A stretch of DNA of 56,147 bases from Candidatus Dormiibacter spiritus (lineage in GTDB: Bacteria > Chloroflexota > Dormibacteria > Dormibacterales > Dormibacteraceae), in assembly GCA_003244185.1 (NCBI GenBank), contig QHBT01000030.1:1-56147 (forward strand), in the 5' to 3' direction. Every line of letters starts with the position of its first letter. Positions within the stretch are counted from its first letter, which is position 1. Shown here piece after piece: positions 17,504 to 26,066 of this stretch. Below the pieces are notes generated by a model. It was not told the DNA's origin. It searched no databases and worked only from the letters and a program-made list of their open reading frames with translations. A program made the translations under genes and the position numbers.

Positions 17504-18349
17504 CTAGTCCTGAGATGCAGCACGAACGCCAAACCGGGAGGCTAGGCGTCTCCGCCAGCCGCCGGCCCAGCCGGCGACCGCTTTCGGCAGCGGGCGGCTG
17601 ACCACAAAGCCGATCAGCGTCAGCAGTGCACCCACCACCGGGAGGCTGAAGGGATAGCCAGTGGCTGCAGGCATGGTGGACTGGCAGTCAAGCGGAGCGG
17701 CGTCGCCCTGTATGCACACCAGCGGCCCGGCCGGGCCCTCGCAGGTCTCGATCCGACTACCCAGCGAGATGCACGAAAACGCATTCGGCCGAAGCGGGTC
17801 TGGGGCTGACAGCGAACGTGCGTCGGCAGGTGTCCGGGGGCCCGACGCGCCTCCGGCAGGCGCCGACGTCCGACGGGTGGTCGTCGTTCCAGCAGTGCCC
17901 GGCCTGGCCGAGCCGCCCGGAGTCCCACCATCTGTGGCCCCCGGGGCGCTGGAGTCCGTCGAACCTTCGGAGGGAGCCTGCCCCGGGTCCAAGGGGGAGG
18001 TCATCCCGGGAACGTTTCCCGGTGCCCCCGGGACAACTTGCGCCGGCGGCGGCGACACAGGGGGAGTCGGGACCGGCGGCGACACCGAGGGAGTCGGGAC
18101 TGGGGGCGGCGTCACGCGCGGAGTCGGAACTGGGGGCGGCGACGCTGCGGGAGTTGGTACCGGCGGCGGCGACACCGGAGGAGCCTGCGCCGCCACTATC
18201 GGCACACCCAGACCGGAAACCGGCGCCGGCACCCCCGGCGCGTCGGCGGCAGGCAGGGCCAGCCCGACGATACATCCGACTCCGGCCAAAGTCGCCCGGC
18301 TGGCGAGCGATCGGAGCTTTGAAGTCCATTTGTACCGCAACGTCCGCAT
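17504..18349 (-). CDS. Proline-rich, C-terminally anchored surface protein
   Basis: Starting at ATG 18349 this is a 281-aa protein. It has a signal peptide (about 12-35), a proline-rich region built from repeats of PPVPTP with short variants (about 55-110), a Ser/Thr/Gly-rich linker, a patch with four Cys (about 195-230), a membrane helix and a basic tail (WRRRLASR). This is the layout of a wall-spanning, membrane-anchored surface protein; no family is recognised. AAAGGAG abuts the ATG, so a TTG nine bases downstream (18340) is also possible. The frame is open to 18505. Confidence 0.65.
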   Translation of the reverse strand: MRTLRYKWTSKLRSLASRATLAGVGCIVGLALPAADAPGVPAPVSGLGVPIVAAQAPPVSPPPVPTPAASPPPVPTPRVTPPPVPTPSVSPPVPTPPVSPPPAQVVPGAPGNVPGMTSPLDPGQAPSEGSTDSSAPGATDGGTPGGSARPGTAGTTTTRRTSAPAGGASGPRTPADARSLSAPDPLRPNAFSCISLGSRIETCEGPAGPLVCIQGDAAPLDCQSTMPAATGYPFSLPVVGALLTLIGFVVSRPLPKAVAGWAGGWRRRLASRFGVRAASQD

Positions 18350-18773
18350 CTCCTTTCGGGCCCGGCGTCGGCGCCCGATAATCCCGTCAGCCGAAGTAGT
18401 CAGGTCGATTACTTGATAACGGTACCCACCGAAAGGGGGTAATCGCATTGGTACATTTGTCCTAGCTGCGGGGACATGCAGCCGCCCTCTACCGGCCCAC
18501 CGCAAACGGCACCTTCATGAGCGGATCTTGATGAAGGGCGGCTTCAGCCCGGCGTTGAGGAATTAGGCCAACTCGTACCTCCGCAGGACGCCCTGGACCT
18601 GACATGCCGCGTTTACAGGTGCATGCTTCCGCGAAATCTCCCGGGCACCCGGCCTGTCGCCGTGATGACGGGTGAGTCCAGCAGGGCCGCCGGTGGTCCG
18701 CCGGCCATGCCAGCTCAGGGATGTGGGCCGAAGGCCACTCAACCCGCGTTGGGCGCTGGAATTGAGACCGGTC
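18350..18773. other. Intergenic region upstream of the surface protein gene
   Basis: About 420 nt with no gene I can support. On the minus strand it would be the leader of the surface protein gene. It holds a small hairpin (TACCC paired with GGGTA around 18420-18441) and an AAGTA/TACTT inverted pair near 18395-18415. I could not match it to a known riboswitch. Confidence 0.3.
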
Positions 18774-19655
18774 TCATTGGAGAGCCGGCATCACTTCTTG
18801 GGCGATCAGTTCCAGCGCTTCGCGGTCGTCAAGGAGCAGGGTCTGGAAGCAGAACTCCTGCACCCCAGCCTTAATGAAGGGCCGCAGCTGGGCCACCGCC
18901 TCCTGGGGCGTGCCGACCAGGCGCCTCTCGCGCAGCTCGGTCAACACTTCATCAGGCGACTTGTCAGGCCAGCCGCGCACCTTGCCCATGGCGACTGCTC
19001 GCTCGCGCAGCTCCGCGTCGTTGCGCCCGAGCAGATAGCCCAGCATCAGCGAGCGCCTGATCTCGCTCGGCTCCCGGCCGAGCTGCCGGCAGTGATCGTC
19101 CAGCAGCGCTGACTTCGCCCGGTAGCCCTCGACGTTGAACTCCATGAAGTTCCACTCCGAGGCGAACCGAGCCGCCAGCGGAATGGTCCGCTTCGGACCG
19201 CCACCGCCGATCAGGATGGGCAGAGGATGATCGGCCAGCGTCTGCTGGATCCGGTCCAAGCCTCGCTCCAGGTTGTCGAAGCGCTCCCTCTGACTGGGGA
19301 ACGGGATCCCGAAGGCCTCGTGCTCAGCCTGGTACCAGCCGGTACCCACTCCGAGCAGGACCCGACCTCCGCTCAGCTCGTCGACCGCCCGAGCCGTCCG
19401 GGCCAGGATCGCCGGGTGATAGAACGTCAGCGGGCTGACCATGGGCGCGAGCTTCAGCCGCTCGCTCCATTCAGCGGCCAGAGCCAGCGCCGGCCAGGCG
19501 GACAACGATCGCGTCGGCTGACCCATCACCGAAAAGCAGTGGTCGCTCGTCCGCAAGCTGGCGAAGCCCAGGCGCTCGGCATCGCGCACAATTTGCCGCC
19601 AGCGCGGCCAGTCCAAGCCCTCCTGGGCCTCGATCATCAATCCCACTTCAGCCAC
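18774..19655 (-). CDS. LLM-class F420-dependent oxidoreductase
   Basis: A 293-aa luciferase-like TIM-barrel enzyme. Family features include LRTSDHCFS near residue 35-42, SPLTFYHPAILARTARAVDELSGGR written across residues 74-98, LGVGTGW, and the F420-family IGGGGPKRTIPLAARFA stretch. Such enzymes transfer hydride from F420H2 or FMNH2 to varied substrates; the substrate is unknown. Its start overlaps the PHP gene by 8 nt, suggesting co-expression. Its last 47 coding bases before the terminal codons are repeated at 17383-17429. Confidence 0.88.
   Translation of the reverse strand: MAEVGLMIEAQEGLDWPRWRQIVRDAERLGFASLRTSDHCFSVMGQPTRSLSAWPALALAAEWSERLKLAPMVSPLTFYHPAILARTARAVDELSGGRVLLGVGTGWYQAEHEAFGIPFPSQRERFDNLERGLDRIQQTLADHPLPILIGGGGPKRTIPLAARFASEWNFMEFNVEGYRAKSALLDDHCRQLGREPSEIRRSLMLGYLLGRNDAELRERAVAMGKVRGWPDKSPDEVLTELRERRLVGTPQEAVAQLRPFIKAGVQEFCFQTLLLDDREALELIAQEVMPALQ
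18816..18862. repeat. 47-bp direct repeat, copy 2 (within LLM gene)
   Basis: Identical over 47 bp to 17383-17429, here within the 3' end of the intact LLM gene. Confidence 0.8.
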
Positions 19656-20649
19656 GCTGCAACACCTCCCGCAATTGGGCCAACGGCAACCAGTTCAGCA
19701 TCCGCTCACTGGGAATGCCCGCGCGCCGAGCGCTCCAGAGCCCAAGCTCCGGGTAGACCAGTTCGTCAGGATGGTGCGCGTCTGAGTCGAAGCTGAAGTC
19801 GCAGCCCAGGCCCAGCGCCAGCTTGGCGTGCTCCACCGAGAGATCCATCCGAGCTGGATCGCAGTCGATCTCCATCACCACGCCACGCTGCGCGGCCAGC
19901 TTGAAAACCGCGGCAAAGTCGTACTGCGCTCCCGGCCGCGATCCCGGTCGGCGTCCTGTCGGATGCCCCAGCACATTCACGTGGGGGTGGCTCACCGCCC
20001 TCAGCATTCGCTGAGTCATGGCCGCCGGTTCCTGGCGCAGCTTGATGTGCGGGGACACTATCACGATGTCCAGCGCGGCCAGCGCTTCGTCGGGCAGGTC
20101 TAGGGAGCCGTCCTCCAAGATGTCCACCTCGCAGCCCTGCAGCACAGTCAGGCCATCCAACTCGGGGTTCACGTCGTCGATCAGGCGGCGCTGCTGAATG
20201 AGACGCTGGGGATCGAGACCGTGAACGATGGTCAGACGCGGCGAGTGATCGGTGACCGCCAGGTACTCATAGCCGCGCTTGGCCGCGGCCAGCGCCATGT
20301 CGATGAGGGTGGCTTTGCCGTCCGACCAGTCGCTATGGGTGTGGAGATCCCCGCGATAGCCTGCCAGGTCGAGGCCCGACGCGGGCTCGTCTGAGTCCTG
20401 CTCGCGCAACCGGGTCAGGTAGGGACTGGTGCCATGATCGACCAGTTCGGCGAGAGTGCGGGCGATGCCAGCGCCCACCGCCGGGATCGAATCCAGCCGG
20501 TTCTGCTTGCGCAGCGAATCCAGATCCGGCCGCTCATTCAGCAGCGCCGCCGCCGCCTTGCTGAAGGCACGAGCGCGGTAATGGTCCTCTCGTTCGCGGA
20601 GCAGGTAGGCGATCTCAGCGAGCTGCGAAGCTGCCTCCTCAGCGCGCAT
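19648..20649 (-). CDS. PHP-domain hydrolase with PolX-like HhH domain
   Basis: A 333-aa protein. Residues 1-85 resemble the 8-kDa helix-hairpin-helix part of family X DNA polymerases (YRARAFSKAA ... IPAVGAGIARTLAEL). Residues 98-325 are a PHP phosphoesterase with GDLHTHSDWSDG (metal ligands), AVTDHS, a GCEVDI motif and SDAH. It lacks the nucleotidyltransferase palm of bacterial PolX (about 570 aa), so it is a PolX-derived or stand-alone PHP nuclease/phosphatase. The LLM gene overlaps its 3' end. Confidence 0.85.
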   Translation of the reverse strand: MRAEEAASQLAEIAYLLREREDHYRARAFSKAAAALLNERPDLDSLRKQNRLDSIPAVGAGIARTLAELVDHGTSPYLTRLREQDSDEPASGLDLAGYRGDLHTHSDWSDGKATLIDMALAAAKRGYEYLAVTDHSPRLTIVHGLDPQRLIQQRRLIDDVNPELDGLTVLQGCEVDILEDGSLDLPDEALAALDIVIVSPHIKLRQEPAAMTQRMLRAVSHPHVNVLGHPTGRRPGSRPGAQYDFAAVFKLAAQRGVVMEIDCDPARMDLSVEHAKLALGLGCDFSFDSDAHHPDELVYPELGLWSARRAGIPSERMLNWLPLAQLREVLQRG

Positions 20650-20699
20650 CGCCCGGACCCCTCACTGCCGGGGACAGGCCAGCCCGCAGGCCGGCCCGA

Positions 20700-21167
20700 C
20701 TATTGATCCCGGCTGGAGCGCGCCGCCCTGAGCGCGCGGCTGAAGAACTCTCCTGCGGCGGCGGTGGCGGCTGCCTGCACTCCCCGAACCACCATCTTCT
20801 CGGTCCTGGAAGGCTCCTGCTTCTTGCCGACCTGGTTGTCGTTGACGTATAGGCGCATCGGCGGAACCTTGCGGCCGACGGTCTCGGCCAACGTCTGACG
20901 CGCGTGCGCCACATCCTTTACCAGACCCGGAGGCAGCAGCCGTGTCACGCGCTCGCGCTTGGAGAGCGGGCGGCTGTAGCGGTAGATGATCAGCGCGCCG
21001 ACCGCTGCCACGCCGATGGCAGCGCTCGCGATGGCCGCGATGAGCAGTGCTTGGCGGGCCCGGTTGACCTGCTTCTGACCGCGCTGGCGCAGCTCGATGA
21101 TCCGGGACTCGATCGCCTCCCGGGTGGCGCCTATCTCACGTTCGATCTGATCTGTCGCAGCACCCAC
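20700..21167 (-). CDS. DUF3618-like membrane protein
   Basis: A 155-aa protein beginning TDQIEREIGATREAIESRI, the hallmark of DUF3618, followed by one membrane helix (about 40-62) and a basic, Ala-rich C-terminus. The family is common in actinobacteria next to Holin-X genes; its function is unknown. Its start lies 37 nt inside the upstream Holin-X-like gene, so the pair is probably co-translated. Confidence 0.7.
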   Translation of the reverse strand: MGAATDQIEREIGATREAIESRIIELRQRGQKQVNRARQALLIAAIASAAIGVAAVGALIIYRYSRPLSKRERVTRLLPPGLVKDVAHARQTLAETVGRKVPPMRLYVNDNQVGKKQEPSRTEKMVVRGVQAAATAAAGEFFSRALRAARSSRDQ

Positions 21168-21523
21168 TCTCTGGTCTCCTTAAGGTTGGCAACTGAACGC
21201 AACTCGGCCGGCTTCGGAATCACCAGGCGGGACTTTCCAACCAGGGCCAGGATCGCTCCCACCACGAGGTAGACGGCGCAGACTATGAGCCCCGCCAGAG
21301 CTGTGTTCACCAGCCAGGCCGCCAGGAAGGCTATCCCGACAAGCAGGCCGAAGAGCACCAGCAAGCCGCCGCCCACGAGCAGGCCGACTGCCACACCGTC
21401 GCGGGCGGCAAGCTCCTTTCCCTCCATCTTGGCCAGCGCGATCTCCTGCTGGATGAGCCGCTGAGCGTCCCGCACCACGTCCTGGGCGAGATCGGTCGAT
21501 CGGTCCTCTGTCACGTTCGCCAT
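21131..21523 (-). CDS. Holin-X/DUF1469-like membrane protein
   Basis: A 130-aa protein. An amphipathic N-terminus (DVVRDAQRLIQQEIALAKME) leads to two adjacent hydrophobic helices (about 45-70 and 75-97) and a short basic tail, matching the actinobacterial Holin-X superfamily. Despite the name these are usually chromosomal membrane proteins, not phage lysis genes. I start at ATG 21523 (MANVTED); the frame is open to 21583. Confidence 0.72.
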   Translation of the reverse strand: MANVTEDRSTDLAQDVVRDAQRLIQQEIALAKMEGKELAARDGVAVGLLVGGGLLVLFGLLVGIAFLAAWLVNTALAGLIVCAVYLVVGAILALVGKSRLVIPKPAELRSVANLKETREWVLRQIRSNVR

Positions 21524-21604
21524 CAGGGGAAGTGTACGAACTGAGCGCTGCTCCGCGAGCCCTGGATTCCGAGTTCGCCGCAAACCGATTGCCGGGCGGC
21601 ATGC

Positions 21605-21642
21605 ATAACCGATCGTTTATTTGCCGCCACATCGGATAAACT
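21605..21642 (+). promoter_or_regulatory. AT-rich operator and leaderless promoter of arsR-ino1
   Basis: A near-perfect 16-bp palindrome, ATAACCGATCGTTTAT (21605-21620, 14 of 16 symmetric), and a TAAACT -10-like box (21637-21642) lie just before the ATG at 21650, leaving a 7-nt gap and no ribosome-binding site. GTTTAT and ATAAAC also form a wider inverted pair. This AT-rich island in GC-rich DNA is a good candidate for autoregulation by the ArsR protein. Confidence 0.55.
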
Positions 21643-21649
21643 AACCTTT

Positions 21650-21958
21650 ATGTATGGTCCGGAGGCGCGCACCTTGCCAGCTCACTTCCAGTCGCTGGCG
21701 CATGCAGTGCGACTCAAGATCCTTGAGCGGTTGGTGGAGACGGGTGAGCAGACCGTCAACGACCTGGCCCGGCATCTCGGCATGAGCCAACCTCGGGTGT
21801 CCTGGCACCTGGGCATGCTGCGGCGCGGAGGCGCTGTGCGCCAGCGGCGGGAGGGCCGGCTCGTCTACTGCTCGGTCGATTTAGAGGCGATCCGTCGCCA
21901 GCAGCTCCTTTTCTGGGAGCTGCTCAACCAGAAGAAACGCATAGGAGTCAACGTATGA
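21650..21958 (+). CDS. ArsR-family regulator of the inositol lipid operon
   Basis: A 102-aa winged-helix protein with the ArsR core ([20 protein letters not shown], then [17 protein letters not shown]). No Cys or His metal-site pattern is evident, so a metal is unlikely to be its signal. Its stop overlaps the ino1 start as ATGA, so regulator and synthase are co-translated. It probably controls inositol synthesis; the effector is unknown. Confidence 0.85.
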   Translation: MYGPEARTLPAHFQSLAHAVRLKILERLVETGEQTVNDLARHLGMSQPRVSWHLGMLRRGGAVRQRREGRLVYCSVDLEAIRRQQLLFWELLNQKKRIGVNV

Positions 21959-23079
21959 GCAGTGCTAAGGGCAAGGTGAGAGTCGCCATCGTGGGGGTGG
22001 GCAACTGTGCCTCCTCCCTCGTGCAGGGCGTCCAGTACTACAAAAACGCGGCCCGCGACGAGTTCGTCCCCGGCCTGATGCACGTCGATCTGGGCGGCTA
22101 CCACATCAGCGACATCGAGTTCGTGGCCGCCTTCGACGTCGACAAGACAAAGGTGGGCAAGGACCTCTCAGAAGCCATCTGGGCCGGCGCCAACAACACC
22201 ATCAAGTTCTCCGAGGTGCCGCATCTGGGCGTGAAGGTCCACCGCGGCATGACCCACGACGGCATCGGCAAGTACCTGGCAGACGTCATCGAGAAGGCCC
22301 CCGGGGAGACCGACGACGTGGTGGGCATCTTGAAGAAGAGCGGCGCCGACGTGGTCATCAACTACCTGCCGGTCGGCTCGGAAGAGGCGACCAAGTGGTA
22401 CGTAGAGCAGGCGCTGGCCGCCGGCTGCGCGTTCGTCAACTGCATCCCTGTCTTCATCGCCCGCGAGCACTACTGGCAGGGCCGCTTCGAAAGAGCCGGT
22501 CTGCCCATCATCGGCGACGACATCAAGTCACAGGTGGGCGCCACCATCGTGCACCGCACCCTGGCCCGTCTCTATCGGGAGCGCGGCGTCCGATTGGAGC
22601 AGACCTATCAGCTGAACTTCGGCGGCAACACCGACTTCCTCAACATGCTGGAGCGCGAGCGGCTGATGTCGAAGAAGATCTCCAAGACGCGCTCGGTCAC
22701 CTCCCAGCTGGACTACGACATGGGCGCCGACAACGTCCATATCGGCCCCAGCGACTACGTGCCCTGGCTGCAGGACCGCAAGTGGGCGCAGATCCGCCTC
22801 GAAGGCCGGGGCTTCGGCGACGTACCCCTGAACGTGGAGCTCAAGCTCGAGGTACACGACTCGCCCAACTCGGCGGGCATTGTCATCGACGCAGTCCGCT
22901 GCTGCAAGCTGGCGCTCGACCACCAGCTCTCGGGCTCGCTGGAAGGCCCCAGCGCCTACTTCATGAAGTCGCCGCCACACCAGTACAGCGACAACGACGC
23001 CCGGCGCCTGACCGAGGAGTTCATAGCCGCCCACAGCCGCCAGGAAGCGGCGCCACCAGCCGAAACGGCCAAAGTCTAG
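21955..23079 (+). CDS. ino1: myo-inositol-1-phosphate synthase
   Basis: A 374-aa NAD-dependent enzyme converting glucose-6-phosphate to L-myo-inositol-1-phosphate. The Rossmann motif GVGNCASSL lies near the N-terminus. Family blocks are [49 protein letters not shown] and the catalytic-domain Lys segment [11 protein letters not shown]. Length and motifs fit the short actinobacterial/archaeal type. It is the first committed step for the PI-type lipids whose genes follow. Confidence 0.95.
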   Translation: MSSAKGKVRVAIVGVGNCASSLVQGVQYYKNAARDEFVPGLMHVDLGGYHISDIEFVAAFDVDKTKVGKDLSEAIWAGANNTIKFSEVPHLGVKVHRGMTHDGIGKYLADVIEKAPGETDDVVGILKKSGADVVINYLPVGSEEATKWYVEQALAAGCAFVNCIPVFIAREHYWQGRFERAGLPIIGDDIKSQVGATIVHRTLARLYRERGVRLEQTYQLNFGGNTDFLNMLERERLMSKKISKTRSVTSQLDYDMGADNVHIGPSDYVPWLQDRKWAQIRLEGRGFGDVPLNVELKLEVHDSPNSAGIVIDAVRCCKLALDHQLSGSLEGPSAYFMKSPPHQYSDNDARRLTEEFIAAHSRQEAAPPAETAKV

Positions 23080-23135
23080 CGGCCGTTACAGTCCACTAAT
23101 CTCCTTAGGTTCTGAAGCTCTTAAGTACTGGCTAC

Positions 23136-23975
23136 TTGGTGGGGGCCCGGGTCGTTCGGGCCCTCCCCAGCACCGTTCGTTACACCGCGGGCGAAGCCGG
23201 CGCGGAGGCCTGGTGGCTGGCCGACCGCGGCCGCCGAGCAGGCGTTCTGGCCAACTACGCGGCCGTCCTCGGCCTGCCAGTGGAGGATCGGCGGGTGGCC
23301 CGTGTCGCCGCCCAAGCCTTCCGGAGCTACGGTCGCACCGTGACCGACTTCATGCTCATGGGCGCGCTTTCGCCCAGCGAGCTGCAGGGCCGGCTCACCG
23401 TGAGTGGCGCCGAGCATGCCCACGCGGCGGCCAGCCAGGGCAGGGGCGGCATCATCGCGTTGCCCCACATGGGCTCCTGGGACTTTGCCTCGGCACTGGC
23501 CTCCAGCCTGGGCTACAGGATCACGGGCGTGACCGAGCCCTTTCCGGGGTCCTTGGATGAGGCCGTCCGGCAAACGCGGGCCAAACACGGCATGGACGTC
23601 GTGATGGCGGGCCGGGCAGCGGTGGGAGGCATCGCCCGGGCGCTCCAGGCCAATCAGATGGTGGGCCTCATCTGCGATCTACCGCCCGAGCGAGGCGGGG
23701 TCGAGGTCTGCTTCTTTGGTCGGAAAGCCGTGGTGCCGGCAGGTCCGGCGGCGATCGCGCTCAAGTACGGGTCGCCGCTGATTCCGGGGTTCTCCAGGCG
23801 CACGGGTCCGGGCCACTACCATGTTCACCTCGACCCGCCGCTGATGCCGCCGCCGAACCACCGTGGCGATAGCGAGGCGATCAAGAGCCTCATGCAGGCG
23901 GTGGTCGCCCGCTTCGAGGTCTTCATAGCGGCCCACCCCGATCAGTGGTACGCGTTCAAGCCAGTGCTCCATTGA
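23136..23975 (+). CDS. HtrB/PatA-like lipid acyltransferase (first copy)
   Basis: A 279-aa LpxL/HtrB-family acyltransferase. The catalytic HX4D motif is PHMGSWD (about 108-114), and conserved motifs near MVGLICDLPPERGGVEVCFFG follow. The start is TTG at 23136 or the adjacent GTG. In actinobacteria this family (PatA) acylates phosphatidylinositol mannosides. Placement between ino1 and a PimA-like gene supports that role. It has 56 nt to ino1 and 7 nt to the second acyltransferase. Confidence 0.85.
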   Translation: MVGARVVRALPSTVRYTAGEAGAEAWWLADRGRRAGVLANYAAVLGLPVEDRRVARVAAQAFRSYGRTVTDFMLMGALSPSELQGRLTVSGAEHAHAAASQGRGGIIALPHMGSWDFASALASSLGYRITGVTEPFPGSLDEAVRQTRAKHGMDVVMAGRAAVGGIARALQANQMVGLICDLPPERGGVEVCFFGRKAVVPAGPAAIALKYGSPLIPGFSRRTGPGHYHVHLDPPLMPPPNHRGDSEAIKSLMQAVVARFEVFIAAHPDQWYAFKPVLH

Positions 23976-23982
23976 CACGACA

Positions 23983-24876
23983 GTGATCCAGTACCGCGCC
24001 TTTCTGACACTGCAGTGGGTGATGGAGCGGCTGCCGCGAGGGCTCGCCTACGCGCTGGCCATAGTGGTCGCCCGCTTGGCCTTCGTCTTTGCCCGGGGAG
24101 CTCGCTCGGCTCTGGCTGACAATCTGCGGGCGGCCCGACCCGAAGCCACCGCGGCGGAGATTCGGACCTTGACCTATCGCAACTTCCGCTATCACTCCAA
24201 GGCGTACGCCGACTTGATGCGGCTGCCGACCGCCTCGGTGGAGGACCTGCGGCCATTGATGGACACCCAGGGGTTGGAACACCTGGAGGCGGCGCTGGCC
24301 AGGCGTCGCGGCGTACTGGTCGTCTCGGCGCACATGGGTTCCTGGGAGGTGGCCGCCGCGATCTGGTCGGCCACCATCGCGCCCGTCTCGCTCTTCGCCG
24401 AGGTGCTGGAGCCGAAGGAGATGTACGCCTGGTACCGGCAGACAAGGGCGCGGCTGGGTATCTCGGTGCTTCCTCTCAATCAAGCCGGCCTGCGCCAGGT
24501 CCTCAGGGCTCTCAACAACAACGAGATGGTGGTGACGGCCGTCGACCGAGATTTCACCGGGACAGGCGTGGAGACCACCATGTTCGGCAGGCCTGTGCGA
24601 ATTCCTCACGGGCCGGCGGCCATCGCCGTGCGTAGGGGAACGCCGCTGCTGCCCGTCTGCGTCCTCCGCCAGCGGGATGATCGCTACCTGGCGATTGGCT
24701 GGCCGCCCATTTTTGCCAAGGACAGCGGCGACGCCGAAGCCGACGTTCGCTGGGTGGTCGAGCGGCTGGTGGCGCACCTGGAGGAGATCATCCGCGCCCA
24801 CCCGGAGCAGTGGCACATGCCGCACCGACTCTGGCCCGCACAGGCTCAGGCGCGAAGCGGGACACTAGAACTGTGA
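23983..24876 (+). CDS. HtrB/PatA-like lipid acyltransferase (second copy)
   Basis: A 297-aa paralogue of the preceding gene. It has HX4E as AHMGSWE and retains the VVTAVDRDFTGTGVETTMFG block. The N-terminus has the usual amphipathic/hydrophobic leader. It starts at GTG 23983 and overlaps the glycosyltransferase start (GTGA at 24873). Two tandem enzymes suggest two acyl positions, for example mannose and inositol, or one acting on a lipid precursor. Confidence 0.85.
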   Translation: MIQYRAFLTLQWVMERLPRGLAYALAIVVARLAFVFARGARSALADNLRAARPEATAAEIRTLTYRNFRYHSKAYADLMRLPTASVEDLRPLMDTQGLEHLEAALARRRGVLVVSAHMGSWEVAAAIWSATIAPVSLFAEVLEPKEMYAWYRQTRARLGISVLPLNQAGLRQVLRALNNNEMVVTAVDRDFTGTGVETTMFGRPVRIPHGPAAIAVRRGTPLLPVCVLRQRDDRYLAIGWPPIFAKDSGDAEADVRWVVERLVAHLEEIIRAHPEQWHMPHRLWPAQAQARSGTLEL

Positions 24877-26066
24877 AGGTCGGCCTCGTCTCCCCCTACG
24901 ACTACACCCATCCGGGTGGCGTGGGCAATCACATCCGGCACCTGTCGCACTGGTTACGCCAGTTGGGGCACGAGGTTCGGGTCTTCGCTCCCTCCGGCCG
25001 CAAAGACGCCGAACGAGAGATCCCCGACTTCTACCGCATCGGCCGGGCGATCTCGCTGCCCATGAACAACTCCGTCGCCCGCATCTCCCTCAGCTTCCAC
25101 CTCGCCCGGCGGGTGAACGACATCCTGGCGCGGGAGCGCTTCGACGTGCTGCATTTCCACGAGCCGCTCATGCCCGCGCTGCCGCTGACGTTGCTCCGCA
25201 TGTCGAAGGCGCCGCACGTGGGCACCTTTCATGCCTTCGCTAAATCGAACCTTGGCTACTACTACGGCCGGCCGATCCTGAGCAGCTACGTGCGCCACCT
25301 CCACCAATCGATAGCCGTCAGCGAGCCGGCTCGGGACTTCATCAGTCACTATTTCGCCCAGGTCCGGCCCCACGTGGTGCCGAACGGAGTCGATGTCGAG
25401 TACTTCCGGCCCGGCCAGGCGCCGATCAGACACCTGCGCGACGACCGCATAAACGTGCTCTTCGTGGGCCGGCTGGAGAAACGCAAAGGGTTGCGCGATC
25501 TGCTCCGCGGCTTCATGTACCTGCGCAGCCGGGTGGAGAAATCGCGTCTCATCATCGTCGGTGAGGGGCCGCTGCGCAAGGACGTGGAGAGCTTCATCTC
25601 CCAGCAGCGCCTGCCTGACGTCGTGCTCGCAGGGGCCGTACCCGATACAGTGCTCCCGCGCTATCACTCCAGCGCTGACATCTTCTGCGCCCCGGCGACC
25701 GGCCGCGAGAGCTTTGGCATAGTGCTGCTCGAGGCCATGGCGGCCGCGCTGCCCATCGTCGCCACCGAGATCCCTGGCTACCTCTCCGTCCTCCAACCTG
25801 GGGTGGACAGCCTGACTGTGCGGCCCAAGAGCCCGATCGAACTCGGAGTCGCGCTCACAGTGCTGGCCAGAGACATCGATCTTCGCCGCCGCATGGGGCA
25901 AGCGGGGCTAGTAAAGTCGCACAGATATGCGTGGCCAGTCGTCACCGGCCGCGTCATCCAGGTTTATGAGCAGGCCAGAGCTGCCAGGGCAGAGCGGCCG
26001 CAAGACCGAGAACAACCAGAGGAGTTGATGCCGGGTGTTCACTACCCGCTTCCAAACCTGGGTTAG
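24873..26066 (+). CDS. pimA: PimA-like GT4 glycosyltransferase
   Basis: A 397-aa GT-B enzyme. The N-terminal domain begins VGLVSPYDYTHPGGVGNHI, as in PimA (acceptor-side Gly loop). The C-terminal domain has VPNGVDVEYF, GRLEKRKGL and the nucleotide-sugar motif GRESFGIVLLEAMA. PimA transfers mannose from GDP-mannose to phosphatidylinositol at the inner leaflet. I start at GTG 24873 in the GTGA overlap; the frame extends upstream only through the acyltransferase gene. Confidence 0.85.
   Translation: MKVGLVSPYDYTHPGGVGNHIRHLSHWLRQLGHEVRVFAPSGRKDAEREIPDFYRIGRAISLPMNNSVARISLSFHLARRVNDILARERFDVLHFHEPLMPALPLTLLRMSKAPHVGTFHAFAKSNLGYYYGRPILSSYVRHLHQSIAVSEPARDFISHYFAQVRPHVVPNGVDVEYFRPGQAPIRHLRDDRINVLFVGRLEKRKGLRDLLRGFMYLRSRVEKSRLIIVGEGPLRKDVESFISQQRLPDVVLAGAVPDTVLPRYHSSADIFCAPATGRESFGIVLLEAMAAALPIVATEIPGYLSVLQPGVDSLTVRPKSPIELGVALTVLARDIDLRRRMGQAGLVKSHRYAWPVVTGRVIQVYEQARAARAERPQDREQPEELMPGVHYPLPNLG

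Noticed and set aside
18350..18505. Leader of the proline-rich gene as a c-di-GMP or c-di-AMP riboswitch
   Set aside because: The conserved core strings of GEMM and ydaO classes are not present. Only a small hairpin is visible.
21131..21523. Prophage lysis gene (holin)
   Set aside because: The Holin-X family name is misleading; there are no phage genes around it and the DUF3618 neighbour is typical of chromosomal loci.
18389..23134. AAGTA...TACTT inverted pairs near 18395-18415 and at 23120-23134 as a shared operator
   Set aside because: Arms are only 5 bp with different spacers (11 and 5 nt), so chance is the simplest explanation.
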